64,000 nt of DNA from Prosthecomicrobium sp. N25. Lineage in GTDB: Bacteria > Pseudomonadota > Alphaproteobacteria > Rhizobiales > Ancalomicrobiaceae. The DNA is taken from NCBI RefSeq assembly GCF_037203705.1, contig NZ_JBBCAT010000001.1, positions 2,391,418 through 2,455,417 of the forward strand. The letters are read 5' to 3'. The position numbers were made by a program, and so were the translations under genes. Position 1 is the stretch's first letter; every line of letters starts with the position of its first letter. Positions 53,010-61,693 of this stretch are shown here, piece by piece. The notes beneath the pieces are model-generated. The model searched no databases, was not told where the DNA came from, and was given only the letters and a program-made list of their open reading frames with translations.

Positions 53010-53896
53010 GGGCGCGCCTCCGCGACGGCCGCCGTCCGGGCGCCGGGGCGCAAGGCGGCCGCGCAGTAGCTCGCGAACCCGCCGAGGAGCGGGAGGAGGG
53101 AGGCCGCCTCGCCTTCGGCCCATAGCCAGCGGGCATGCCGGAGCATGGCCCGCGCCGCGATGGCGGAGTGCCCGGCGAAGACCAGGTGCTTGGCGAGCAG
53201 GGCGCCGTAGCCGCGCGCGTAAAGCCGCTTGTGCCGCCCGATCCCGTCGGGCTTGCGGCCATGGTGGTGGCGGACCGTCGGCGCGGCCAGGTAGCCCCCG
53301 CCGAAGCCGCGGCAGTTCAGGCGGTTGCAGAGGTCCGCGTCCTCCCCCGTGAAGGCCGCCCCGGCCCCGAACATCGGATCGAAGCCGCCGACCGCCAGGA
53401 AGGAACGCCGCCGCACCATGAGGTTGGCGCCCTGCACCAGGGAGGGAATGACCCACCCTCCCGGCGGCACACGGACCGGGACGCTGGACTCGTTGATCGT
53501 CAGGGGCGCGTCGGTCGGGTCGTGCAGGACGATGCGGCCGCCCGCGAAGTGCAGGTCCGGATCCGCGAAAAGGCGCCGGACCTCGTCGACGTGGTCGGGC
53601 TGGACGTAGCAGTCGTCGTCGACGAAGGACAGGACCTCACCGTCCGCCTGCCGCGCCCCCGCATTCCGGCCCGCACCGTTGCCCGGAGCCTCGCAGGGGA
53701 CGAGCCGCGTCGGGACACCGGGATGCCGCGCCGCAAAAGCTTCCACGACCGCCGCCGTCCCGTCCGTCGAGCCGTTGTCGACGACGATCAGGTCCCACCG
53801 CACCGCCGACCGGATCGCCCCGACATGCTCCAGGGTCGTCCGAAGCCGCTCCGCGCGGTTGCGGGTGCACACGATCAGGGTCACGACCGGAGGCAT
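53006..53896 (-). CDS. Glycosyltransferase family 2
   Basis: A 296-residue GT-A enzyme. VTLIVCTRNRAERLRTTLEHV opens it, DLIVVDNGSTDGT binds the nucleotide, FVDDDC carries the DxD metal motif, and FTGEDADLCNRLNCRG (ED-x-D) is the catalytic-base region. HHHGRK near residue 214 is common in this group. The C-terminal part has a helix that may sit at the membrane. It transfers a sugar from an NDP donor to the growing repeat unit; coupled to the GT4-like gene downstream. Confidence 0.93.
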   Translation of the reverse strand: MPPVVTLIVCTRNRAERLRTTLEHVGAIRSAVRWDLIVVDNGSTDGTAAVVEAFAARHPGVPTRLVPCEAPGNGAGRNAGARQADGEVLSFVDDDCYVQPDHVDEVRRLFADPDLHFAGGRIVLHDPTDAPLTINESSVPVRVPPGGWVIPSLVQGANLMVRRRSFLAVGGFDPMFGAGAAFTGEDADLCNRLNCRGFGGGYLAAPTVRHHHGRKPDGIGRHKRLYARGYGALLAKHLVFAGHSAIAARAMLRHARWLWAEGEAASLLPLLGGFASYCAAALRPGARTAAVAEARP

Positions 53897-53930
53897 GGCG
53901 GTTCAGCCCTTCGGGTGCCGGCTGCGGCGG

Positions 53931-54815
53931 TCATCCAGCGCGGCCGTAGGTCTTGAGGATCCGGCCGGCACTGGTCTCGAGCTTCTCCAGGGCGCGCTCG
54001 AGCGAGGCATCGGAGCTGAGCACCGGGTCCTGGCGGGAGAGCCGCTCGAGGCTGCGGGCGGCTCTGTCCTCGAGACGAGGATCGATCGCCGGCGCCGCCA
54101 GACGGGTCGCGGCCGCGATCAGGGACGCGCCCTTGCCGCCGGGCCTGAGCCAGATGCGCGCCTCTTCCGCCGAGGCGGGCGGTAGCCGGTGCTGAACCAG
54201 GTTCAGGTCGAGTGCAAGAGCCCAATCCTGCCACTTGAAATGATGCCGGCGATGGAACGGGAGGACGGCGAGCCAGGGGGTTCTGAGGGCATCAGCCACG
54301 ATGGCGCCGTGCATCGCCTCGGCGATCACCATTTCGCAGGCCTGGATCATGTCGAGCACGCGCTCCACCGGCCAGCGCGGGTCGATGAAGGTCACGTTCG
54401 CCATCCCGCAGACCTTTGCCCAGTCCGCCCGCATCAGGCTCTCCCAGTGCGGGATGTAGCCGGCGCGGTATCGCTTTCCGGTCGGTTGCCTGAGGTGCCT
54501 GTTGGCCAGTATGGCGGTGTCGGCGGCGACGCACTCCGGCGGCAGTCCGAGAGCCTGCGCCGTCAGGGGGCCGCGCACACAGTGGACATCCCAGGTCGGG
54601 TCTAGGTCGGGCGGGGGAGTATAGCGGCCGTAGCCGGAGCCGAACACGACCTTCCGGGCGCGCCTAGGAAAGTCGTTGAACAGGACCGAACCGATCGCAA
54701 GGAGAATCTGGTCTTCGTTCTCGTCGAGCAGACCCGGCAGCACCTTCGGGATGAGCAGGCGGTTCAGTTCGTCGCCGAAGTTCGGGAACTCTCCCCGGAA
54801 TGCGTAAAGCTTCAT
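53931..54815 (-). CDS. Polysaccharide pyruvyl transferase family protein
   Basis: A 294-residue enzyme of the CsaB/ExoV type that moves pyruvate from phosphoenolpyruvate to a sugar as a ketal. The N-terminal AFRGEFPNFGDELNRLLIPKVL and the central block VIAEAMHGAIVADALRTPWLAV, holding the conserved His of 'xxxxHG', mark the family; LRPGGKG-type variation at the end is typical of rhizobial members. It predicts pyruvylated, acidic EPS. It stands in the distal EPS block between the flippase and the GT2 gene. Confidence 0.92.
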   Translation of the reverse strand: MKLYAFRGEFPNFGDELNRLLIPKVLPGLLDENEDQILLAIGSVLFNDFPRRARKVVFGSGYGRYTPPPDLDPTWDVHCVRGPLTAQALGLPPECVAADTAILANRHLRQPTGKRYRAGYIPHWESLMRADWAKVCGMANVTFIDPRWPVERVLDMIQACEMVIAEAMHGAIVADALRTPWLAVLPFHRRHHFKWQDWALALDLNLVQHRLPPASAEEARIWLRPGGKGASLIAAATRLAAPAIDPRLEDRAARSLERLSRQDPVLSSDASLERALEKLETSAGRILKTYGRAG

Positions 54816-54842
54816 GTTCGCGGCTCGGGTCCGGTCATTCGG

Positions 54843-56285
54843 TCAGGGGGACGGAGAGCCCGGCCTGGCGAGACCGCCCGAAACCATGGTGCGGGCAACC
54901 CCGAAGACGATCGGTCCGGCTATGGCCGCCGCACCGCAAAGGCTCATCGCCAACGTGAGGACGGGGGAGAGACCTGTCTGCAGTCTCATGATCTGATCGG
55001 CCGCCAGCGCCGCCCCTCCGGCGGCAAGCAGGCCCGGGCCGAGGGCGCGGGCGTAGCCGGCGGGGCCGGGGGCGGAGACGGGGCGGGCGAGGCGGGCGCC
55101 GAGGAGGAGGAGGACGAGGCCGCGGACGGGCTGGAGGGCCGCCACCCCGAGGAGGCCCCACCAGGTCCCGGCGGTGGTCAGCGCCACCGTCGAGGCGAGG
55201 CTCGCGAGGCTCAAGAGGACGGCGTTCCGCTTCGCCCCGTTCGCCAGCAGGAGGCAGTTGAAGTAGACGACCACCGTGCCGAGGATCGGCAGCAGGCAGA
55301 GGAGCTGCATGGCCGGCACGGCGGGCGCCCATTGCGGGCCGAAAAGGAGCGGCATGTGCAAGGGCGCGGTCGCCGCCGCGACGGCGATCGCGGGGGCGGC
55401 GAGGAGGGTCGTGCCGGAGAGGAGCCGCCGGTGCAGCGCCGTCGTCCGCGCGAGGTCGCCCGCGCAGGCGACGAAGTGCTGGAACGCCACCGTGTAGATG
55501 ATCCCGTTCGTCATCTCGGCGATCAGCTGCGTGATGCGCACCGCCACCGCGTAGTAGCCGAGCGTGACCGGGCCGAGGATCGAGCCGACGATCACGAGGT
55601 CGATCCGCTGGCTGGTCGCGTCGAGCAGCCGGCTCGCCAGGACGCTGCCGCCGAAGGCGATCGCCTCCCGGCCGAGCGCGTAGCGGAAGCGGAGCCGCGG
55701 GCGGAACCCGCTCAGCCGGAACGCCAGCGCGACCCTGAGCACGATCTCGAAGAGCTGCTTGGCGACGAGGCACCAGACCCCGAAGCCGGCGAGCGCCAGC
55801 CCGATCCCCACCGCGCCGCCCGCAAGCGATACCATCAGGGTGCGCACCGCCAACTGGTCGAAGCGGAACCCCCGCCGGAGCAACGCCTCCGGCACGCGCT
55901 CCATGGCCGAGAGCGGCACCACCAGCGCCAACCAGGCCGTGATGGCGGCGGCGTCCGGCCGCCGGAGAAGCGCCTCGCCGGCCAGGAGCCCCCCGGCGGC
56001 CACCACCGCCCCGACCAGCGCCCCCAGCCCGACCTGCGTCCAGAAGACGGAACTCTCCTCCTCCGCCGTCGTGGCCGGCTGCCGCACGATCCATTCCCCG
56101 AGCGCCCCTTCCGCGAAGGTCTGCGCGAAGAACAGGAAGGCCCCCACATAGGCGAGCGCCCCGATGTCGGCGGGCGGCAGCAGCCGCGACAGCACGACGA
56201 AGACGAGCAGCGACGTCAGCCTCTCGCCCCAGGTCCGCAGGGCGGACCAGGCGAAGTGCCGGAAAATGGAGGCGGAGGCGGTCAG
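54843..56285 (-). CDS. Wzx-type oligosaccharide flippase (start uncertain)
   Basis: A membrane protein of about 480 residues with 12-14 helices (polysaccharide biosynthesis/MATE-like family) that flips the lipid-linked repeat unit. The start segment SALRTWGERLTSLLVFVVLSRLLPPADIG and LGEWIVRQP are typical. The frame has no ATG, GTG or TTG at the expected N-terminus: codons near residue 1 are CTG (56285) or ATT (56267). The next canonical start upstream is ATG 56567, deep inside the GT4 gene, and the first downstream is GTG within helix 1 (about 56218). I give CTG 56285 as a working start. Function is firm; the start is not. Confidence 0.8.
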   Translation of the reverse strand: MTASASIFRHFAWSALRTWGERLTSLLVFVVLSRLLPPADIGALAYVGAFLFFAQTFAEGALGEWIVRQPATTAEEESSVFWTQVGLGALVGAVVAAGGLLAGEALLRRPDAAAITAWLALVVPLSAMERVPEALLRRGFRFDQLAVRTLMVSLAGGAVGIGLALAGFGVWCLVAKQLFEIVLRVALAFRLSGFRPRLRFRYALGREAIAFGGSVLASRLLDATSQRIDLVIVGSILGPVTLGYYAVAVRITQLIAEMTNGIIYTVAFQHFVACAGDLARTTALHRRLLSGTTLLAAPAIAVAAATAPLHMPLLFGPQWAPAVPAMQLLCLLPILGTVVVYFNCLLLANGAKRNAVLLSLASLASTVALTTAGTWWGLLGVAALQPVRGLVLLLLGARLARPVSAPGPAGYARALGPGLLAAGGAALAADQIMRLQTGLSPVLTLAMSLCGAAAIAGPIVFGVARTMVSGGLARPGSPSP

Positions 56286-56334
56286 GGGCTCGGATGTCGC
56301 GGCTGAATGGACAAGGCTTCGGGGGAACGGCAGG

Positions 56335-57564
56335 TCAGGACGCGGGCGCCGGTACGCGCGCCGGCCGCCCGGATGCTTGCATTGCGTCCTTGACCAGGGC
56401 CTGGAAGGCCGTCTCGCTTCTGATCCAGAGATAGGCGGCTCCGTCCCGCGCGGCGGATTCGGCGAGCCGCCGCCGCTGCGGACCGAGCGCGGCGAAGCGC
56501 AGGATGGCTGCCGCGAAGTGGTCGGCGTCGTAGTCGAACACCAGCCCGTTCTCGCCGTCCCGAACATAGGCCGTGTGGGTCCGGATCCGGCTCGCCAGCA
56601 CCGGCACGCCCGCCACCAGGAACTCGAAGAGCTTGGTCGGGGGATTGAATCGCCAGTACGGCCTGTCCTCCCAAAGACAGATTCCGCCGTCCGCCTCCGC
56701 GATCCGGTCGGGCACCGCGGAGATCGGGATGCGCCCCTCCACCGAGACCGCCCCGCCCAGGCCCAGCTCTTCGATCCGGGTCCGGCAATAGTCGATCTGG
56801 TCGGAACTCGCCCCGATCAGATCCAGCCGGACGTCGACACCCCGGCTGCGCGCGCGCGCCAACCCTTCCAGCATGACATCCCGGCCTCGCTCCGGCGCGA
56901 CCGTGCCGGCGTAGAGCAACCGGATCGGCGACCCGGCGTCGCCGCGGGCGGCCCGCCGCCCCGGCCTTGCGCCAAAAGCCTCGACCACGCCCATCGGTAC
57001 GACCGGGCAGCGGTCGCCGGGCACGCCGTGGTCCATCAGGTCGTCCCGCATCATCGCGCTGATCGGCATGGCGAAGCGCGCCCGTCGCGCCCCCGCGAAG
57101 CAGAGGCGCCGGGCGGCGTCCTTGGCGAATTGCTTCAGCCGTCCGGCACGGGATTCGAAGATGTGCAGCGGGTGCTCGTTCCAGTAGACGAGCGCCGGGG
57201 TGCCGGGGATCAGGAGCGGCAGCATGGAGACCTGGGTGCCGAGGCAGACGACCACCCGCGGCCGGGCGCGCCGGACGATGCGGGCGGCGGCGGCGAGATA
57301 GCGGACGATGCCGGCGAGCGACTCGCTGGGATTGTCGATCACCTGCTGCACGAAGGGGATGTCCCGGAATTCCGGCAGTTCGGCGATGTCCTGGCGGGAC
57401 ACGAGCAGGACGCGCCCCAGGCCGGCGAGGCTCGCCACGCGCTGCGCGAAGTCCCCGAAGCCGACCTGATGGGGATAGAAGTAGGTGACGACGACGATGT
57501 CGGTCTCCGTCGGGGCGCCGGGCAGGGGCCGCGGGGTCGGGGAGGCGGGGCAGGGGTGCGACAT
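56335..57564 (-). CDS. Glycosyltransferase, GT4-like
   Basis: A 409-residue GT-B enzyme. TDIVVVTYFYPHQVGFGDFAQRV opens it. The C-terminal half shows IRLLYAGTVAPERGRDVMLEGLA, VSVEGRIPISAVPDRIAEADGGI and the nucleotide-sugar region FNPPTKLFEFLVAGVPVLAS. It is one of four glycosyltransferases in the distal block. It is separated by 12 bases from the polymerase gene upstream. The donor and linkage are not evident. Confidence 0.92.
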   Translation of the reverse strand: MSHPCPASPTPRPLPGAPTETDIVVVTYFYPHQVGFGDFAQRVASLAGLGRVLLVSRQDIAELPEFRDIPFVQQVIDNPSESLAGIVRYLAAAARIVRRARPRVVVCLGTQVSMLPLLIPGTPALVYWNEHPLHIFESRAGRLKQFAKDAARRLCFAGARRARFAMPISAMMRDDLMDHGVPGDRCPVVPMGVVEAFGARPGRRAARGDAGSPIRLLYAGTVAPERGRDVMLEGLARARSRGVDVRLDLIGASSDQIDYCRTRIEELGLGGAVSVEGRIPISAVPDRIAEADGGICLWEDRPYWRFNPPTKLFEFLVAGVPVLASRIRTHTAYVRDGENGLVFDYDADHFAAAILRFAALGPQRRRLAESAARDGAAYLWIRSETAFQALVKDAMQASGRPARVPAPAS

Positions 57565-57576
57565 CGTCCGGACGGT

Positions 57577-58989
57577 TCAGGCCCTGAGAAGGCTCGCGAC
57601 CGGCACCGCCGCGGGGACGCGTCGCCGCGCCCGGGACGGGAGAGAGGTCAGGAACACGAGGGCCATCAGGAACGCTACGAGGAGTTGTTCGGACGGGCGG
57701 TCCGTGAAGTAGCGATTGTAGATGCAGGACAGCAGCGGATAGAGGCCGACCGCGTAGAAGGTCATCAGGGAACCGCCGAGGTCCGCGTTGGCCTTCTGCC
57801 CGGCCAGCCGGTAGAGCGCCGCCGGGATCGCCGCCAGGAAGGCGAGGAACAGGGCGGCGCCGATCACCCCGCTGTCCCACAGGAGCTGCGTCAACATGGT
57901 GGAGGCCACGTCGATGCCCTCGAAGAGCGCCGCGGTCCGCCCGTTCGCGATCGTGCTGTCGGCCCGCGTCGACCCCGCGCCGTTGCCGAGCAGCATGACG
58001 ACCGGATCCTTCGTCGCCGACGACCACCAGACCGCCAGGGATGCCCCCCGGCTGACCTCGCCGGTGTCGTAATTGATGTAGTCGTCCTCGAAGAAGTAGC
58101 CCAGGAACTGCTCCAGGCGAGTCCCCTCTCGCGTGAAATACTGGTCGTTCTGCGACCAGTAGCTGTTCTCGTAGACCGCCATCCCGATCGCCGAGAAGAG
58201 CAGGACGGGCAGGGCGAGCATGGGCAGCAGGAGCGGGTTCTTCAGGATCAGCCTCTGGTTCGCCAGGACCAGCAGGACAGGCAGAAAGAGGAAGACCGCC
58301 TTCACCTCGCCGAGGAGGATGTTCGCCGTCGCCACCCCGCAGACGAGGCCGAGAGACGCCGCGCCGAGCCGCCCGCGCCGGAAAAGATCGATCGCGACCA
58401 GGATCGAGATGATGGAGGCGAGCATCAGGCTGGCGTTCGACCCCCCGCCGTTCATGTTGCCGCCGAACGTGCCCACGATCGCGTCGAAGGACGACACCCC
58501 GCGCGTCGGCGCGACGAAGAAGTGCTGGTGCGCCGCGAAGGGAAACTGCAGGAACGGTAGCGCCAGGAAGAATCGCTCCGCCCCGGCGATCAGCCGCTCC
58601 GCGCTGCCGACCGCGATGAAGGCGAAGGTGGCCAGGAACATCGGCACATAGATCTTCAAACCGACCGCCAGGCCGCCGGCGCCGTTGAAGTTGGCGAGCG
58701 ACACGACGACGAGGTAGACGACGAAGAGCCCGTAGAGGAAGAAGCAGGCCGGGATGTCGCCTCGCCGCAGCCCGCGGCTGCCGAGGATGTCGAGGAGGCC
58801 GAGCGCGCCGAAGCCGGCGGCCGAGAGGAAGGACAGCCAGAGTATGGCCCGGTTGTCGAGGTAGTACTCCCCGAGGCCGACCACGACCGTCACCACCGCG
58901 ACCAGGGCCAGGCAGCGCAGCGACGGCGGCGCGATCAGCATCAGGAACCCGAGCACAGGGACCAGGACGGCGGCAGCCGCGATCAGCAC
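57577..58989 (-). CDS. Wzy-like polysaccharide polymerase candidate
   Basis: A 470-residue integral membrane protein with eleven or more helices and a large periplasmic loop (about 285-340, ENSYWSQNDQYFTREGTRLE). GNGAGSTRADST in the loop and FEGIDVASTMLTQLLWDSGVIG after it resemble O-antigen polymerases. Position among flippase and transferases supports polymerisation of the repeat unit. GTG 58989 overlaps the 3' end of the epimerase gene by seven bases. Sequence of Wzy proteins is weakly conserved, so the call rests partly on context. Confidence 0.78.
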   Translation of the reverse strand: MLIAAAAVLVPVLGFLMLIAPPSLRCLALVAVVTVVVGLGEYYLDNRAILWLSFLSAAGFGALGLLDILGSRGLRRGDIPACFFLYGLFVVYLVVVSLANFNGAGGLAVGLKIYVPMFLATFAFIAVGSAERLIAGAERFFLALPFLQFPFAAHQHFFVAPTRGVSSFDAIVGTFGGNMNGGGSNASLMLASIISILVAIDLFRRGRLGAASLGLVCGVATANILLGEVKAVFLFLPVLLVLANQRLILKNPLLLPMLALPVLLFSAIGMAVYENSYWSQNDQYFTREGTRLEQFLGYFFEDDYINYDTGEVSRGASLAVWWSSATKDPVVMLLGNGAGSTRADSTIANGRTAALFEGIDVASTMLTQLLWDSGVIGAALFLAFLAAIPAALYRLAGQKANADLGGSLMTFYAVGLYPLLSCIYNRYFTDRPSEQLLVAFLMALVFLTSLPSRARRRVPAAVPVASLLRA

Positions 58990-60032
58990 GGACCCGACCC
59001 CCTGCCCAGGGACGCGTCCGGCCGGGGCGTCCCCGGCAGCCTGTCCCGGCCGGGCGTGGGGCTCGGACGGCCCTGCTGGAGCATCCCGGCCGCGATGGCG
59101 TCGATCGCCGCCTCCCAGGCGACGGCCTCGCCCCGGACCAGATCCCGCGCCCGCGCGGCGTCGTAGCGCACGCGGCGGCCGAAGAGCCCGGCGAGCCCGG
59201 GGGTGATCGGCGGCGGCACGGCGTCGGCCCGACCGACCCGGCGCGCCGCGATTTCGGCCGCCCGCAGCACCGGCGCGGCGAGCGCCCGCTCGAGCGCCAG
59301 CCGCCGCGGTGTGATCCGTTCGACCGGCACGGCGCCGAGCCGGCGTGCGAAATGCATGAGGTACCGGTTCCAGGTCGGCGGGTCCTCCGGCGCCAGGTTG
59401 TAGACCCGGTGCGCCGGGGCCGGCTCCTCCAGCGCCGCCAGCACCGCCGCCGCAACCGTGTCCACGTGGACGAGGTTGCAGAAGCCGTCGCCCGACGCGC
59501 CGAGGTCGCCGAGCCGGCGCGCCTGCAGGAGCCGGGCGATGCGCGTCACCCAGAGCGGCGACCCCGGTCCGTAGACGAGGGCCGGCCGCAGGATCACCGC
59601 ATCGAGGCCGCGCCCGCGGGCGGCCGCCACGATCCCCTCGCAGCGCGCCTTGGCGCCGCCGTAGCGATCGTGGGCTGCGAGCGGCGCGTCCTCGCCGACA
59701 AGGCCCGTCTCGGCGCCGTAGACCGCGATGCTGCTGATATGCACGACGCGCGTCGCCTCGCCCGCCAGGGCGCTCTCGCAGACCGCATGGGTCGCCTCCG
59801 CCATGCTGCGCGGATCGGCCATCACGCAGTTGACCACCGCGTCCGCGCCGTCGACGGCCGCCGCCACCGCCGCACGGTCGGTGGCGTCGACGGAGAGGAC
59901 CTCGCCGGCTCGCAAGCCGCCGGCGCGTCGCGGATCCCGGACCGCGGCCACGGCCCGGTGCCCCGAAGCGGCCGCTCGCTCGATCACCGCCCGGCCGATG
60001 AAGCCGGCGGCGCCCAGCACGACGATCCTCAT
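58983..60032 (-). CDS. NAD-dependent epimerase/dehydratase family protein
   Basis: A 349-residue extended short-chain dehydrogenase. The Rossmann motif is GAAGFIGRAVIERA, and the catalytic set is S-Y-x3-K: HISSIAVYG and DRYGGAKARCE (Y-x-x-x-K). LRPALVYGPGSPLW follows. It should act on an NDP-sugar or on a lipid-linked sugar. The C-terminal 30 residues are disordered. ATG overlaps the GMC gene stop (ATGA). The sugar product is unknown; reduction or epimerisation are both possible. Confidence 0.88.
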   Translation of the reverse strand: MRIVVLGAAGFIGRAVIERAAASGHRAVAAVRDPRRAGGLRAGEVLSVDATDRAAVAAAVDGADAVVNCVMADPRSMAEATHAVCESALAGEATRVVHISSIAVYGAETGLVGEDAPLAAHDRYGGAKARCEGIVAAARGRGLDAVILRPALVYGPGSPLWVTRIARLLQARRLGDLGASGDGFCNLVHVDTVAAAVLAALEEPAPAHRVYNLAPEDPPTWNRYLMHFARRLGAVPVERITPRRLALERALAAPVLRAAEIAARRVGRADAVPPPITPGLAGLFGRRVRYDAARARDLVRGEAVAWEAAIDAIAAGMLQQGRPSPTPGRDRLPGTPRPDASLGRGSGPC

Positions 60033-61693
60033 GCGGCCACCCGCGGCAGTCCGGCGAGATGGTCCGCGAGGCGCAGCGCCAGGGCCACGATGGTCAGGGT
60101 CGGGTTGGCCTGGCCCGAGGTCGGGAACACGGCCGAACTGGCGACATAGAGGTTGGCGAGGCCGAACACCCGGCAGTCCGCGTCGACCACGCCCCGCTCC
60201 GGCGTGTCCGCCATGCGGGCGGTGCCGATATGGTGGCCACCGAAGGCCCCGTCCCGCAGCATGTCGGCCTCGACGGCCTCCGGATCGAACGTGAGGTCCG
60301 CCAGGCCGCGCGCCGCCAGGTCCTCGCCGAGTGCCCCGATGGCGGTCCGCACCGTCGCGATGTCGACGGGCAGATACCGCCAGTCGACGCGCACCCGGGG
60401 CATGCCGAACGGGTCCGTGCGCGTCGAGAGCGTCACCCGGCTGTCGCGGTTAGGGGCCTGCTCGGAATGAACGTCGATCGTGTAGGCCCCGTTCTGCGGC
60501 TGCACGACGAGCGAGGGGAACTTGCGCGCCGCGAAGGTGCGCCGCCGTGCCCAGCCGGCGAGGAACCGCCCGACCTCGACGCCCTCGCCGAGAACGTTCA
60601 GCGCGTGCCGCACCGCCAGCCGGGCCGTGAGGGGCGTCCCCCCGTGCAGCCGCTTCGCGTATTCGTAGCCGATGAAGGGCCGCGCCAGGTAGATGAGGGA
60701 GAGGATCCCGCGCCCGTGGGCCGGATCGGGCAGCCGGGGATGGTGCAGGCGCAGCACGATGTTGCCGACCCTGAGCCGCCGCTGCGCCTCGGGGGCGAGG
60801 TGCAGCCGGCGGCGCACGTAGACGCCGTCCCAGGTCCGCGCATAGCCGTTGTCGATGCCCGCGCCGCGTGGCTTGAAGCGGACATCGGCCGTGGATCCGG
60901 CGATGTGGCACATGTAGGTGCGCCCGACCCAGTCCCGGGCGTTGCCGATGCCGCGCGGGTCGTATCGCCGCGAGGCGAGGAGAAGGCGCGGCACCTCGAG
61001 CCCCCCCGTGGCGAGCACCACCCGGGCGGCCGCCAGCGTGAAGGCTTTGCCCGCCAGGGTGCGGATCTCCAGGTGGTCGACGCGGGTCCCGTCGGGGCTG
61101 GTCACGATTTCGGTGACGTTGGCGTCGAGCAGCACCTTGAGCCGCGGGTTCTCCGCCAGGCGCCCGGCCCAGCGGCGGCCGAAGTCGGTCGGGCAGCTGA
61201 ACCGCTCCAGGTTGCCCTGGTCGAACACCTCGGACCGGTACCCCTCGATCATCGGCGACATGCCGCCATCGACCGCCGTCTCGGGCCGGTAGTCGCAGTC
61301 GCCCGCCTCCGCGAGCGCCAGCGCGTCGGGATAGTAGGCGGCCACCGTTTCGTAACGGATCGGCCAGCCGCTGTAGGGGATCCAGTCTCGCGCCTCGAAG
61401 TCGATCGGGTCGAGCGGCACGCAGCGCCCGCCCCAGGTGGCGGTCGACCCGCCGAGCACCCGGTGCCGGTAGTGGTCCGTCGGGCTGTGCAGAGCGGGGG
61501 CCGCCACCTCGCCGGCATAGAGCCCCTGGGCGGCGCTCGACCGGCGCCGGCCGCCGGCTTCCAGGAGCACCACGTCGAGGCCCCGACCTTCCAGTCGCAG
61601 CGCGAGGGCGATGCCCGCCGCCCCGCCGCCGACGATGCAGACGTCCGCCCGCAGCCGCGCCCCGCTCGGGAGCGTGTCGATGGAGGCGATCAC
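60029..61693 (-). CDS. GMC family oxidoreductase in the EPS locus
   Basis: A 554-residue FAD enzyme. The N-terminal dinucleotide motif VCIVGGGAAGIALALRLEGRG is near residues 18-38. The segment LGGSTATWGGRCVPLD is the GMC-type 'G-G-T-S/T-x-x-N/W-G' block, LATGGLEVPRLLLAS is the second fingerprint, and GHHIGTARMADTPERGVVD and SSAVFPTSGQANPTLTI are the C-terminal FAD-binding motifs with the catalytic His. Members oxidise alcohol groups, including sugars. GTG 61693 overlaps the stop of the glycosyltransferase (GTGA). Here it may oxidise a sugar of the repeat unit. Confidence 0.9.
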   Translation of the reverse strand: MIASIDTLPSGARLRADVCIVGGGAAGIALALRLEGRGLDVVLLEAGGRRRSSAAQGLYAGEVAAPALHSPTDHYRHRVLGGSTATWGGRCVPLDPIDFEARDWIPYSGWPIRYETVAAYYPDALALAEAGDCDYRPETAVDGGMSPMIEGYRSEVFDQGNLERFSCPTDFGRRWAGRLAENPRLKVLLDANVTEIVTSPDGTRVDHLEIRTLAGKAFTLAAARVVLATGGLEVPRLLLASRRYDPRGIGNARDWVGRTYMCHIAGSTADVRFKPRGAGIDNGYARTWDGVYVRRRLHLAPEAQRRLRVGNIVLRLHHPRLPDPAHGRGILSLIYLARPFIGYEYAKRLHGGTPLTARLAVRHALNVLGEGVEVGRFLAGWARRRTFAARKFPSLVVQPQNGAYTIDVHSEQAPNRDSRVTLSTRTDPFGMPRVRVDWRYLPVDIATVRTAIGALGEDLAARGLADLTFDPEAVEADMLRDGAFGGHHIGTARMADTPERGVVDADCRVFGLANLYVASSAVFPTSGQANPTLTIVALALRLADHLAGLPRVAA

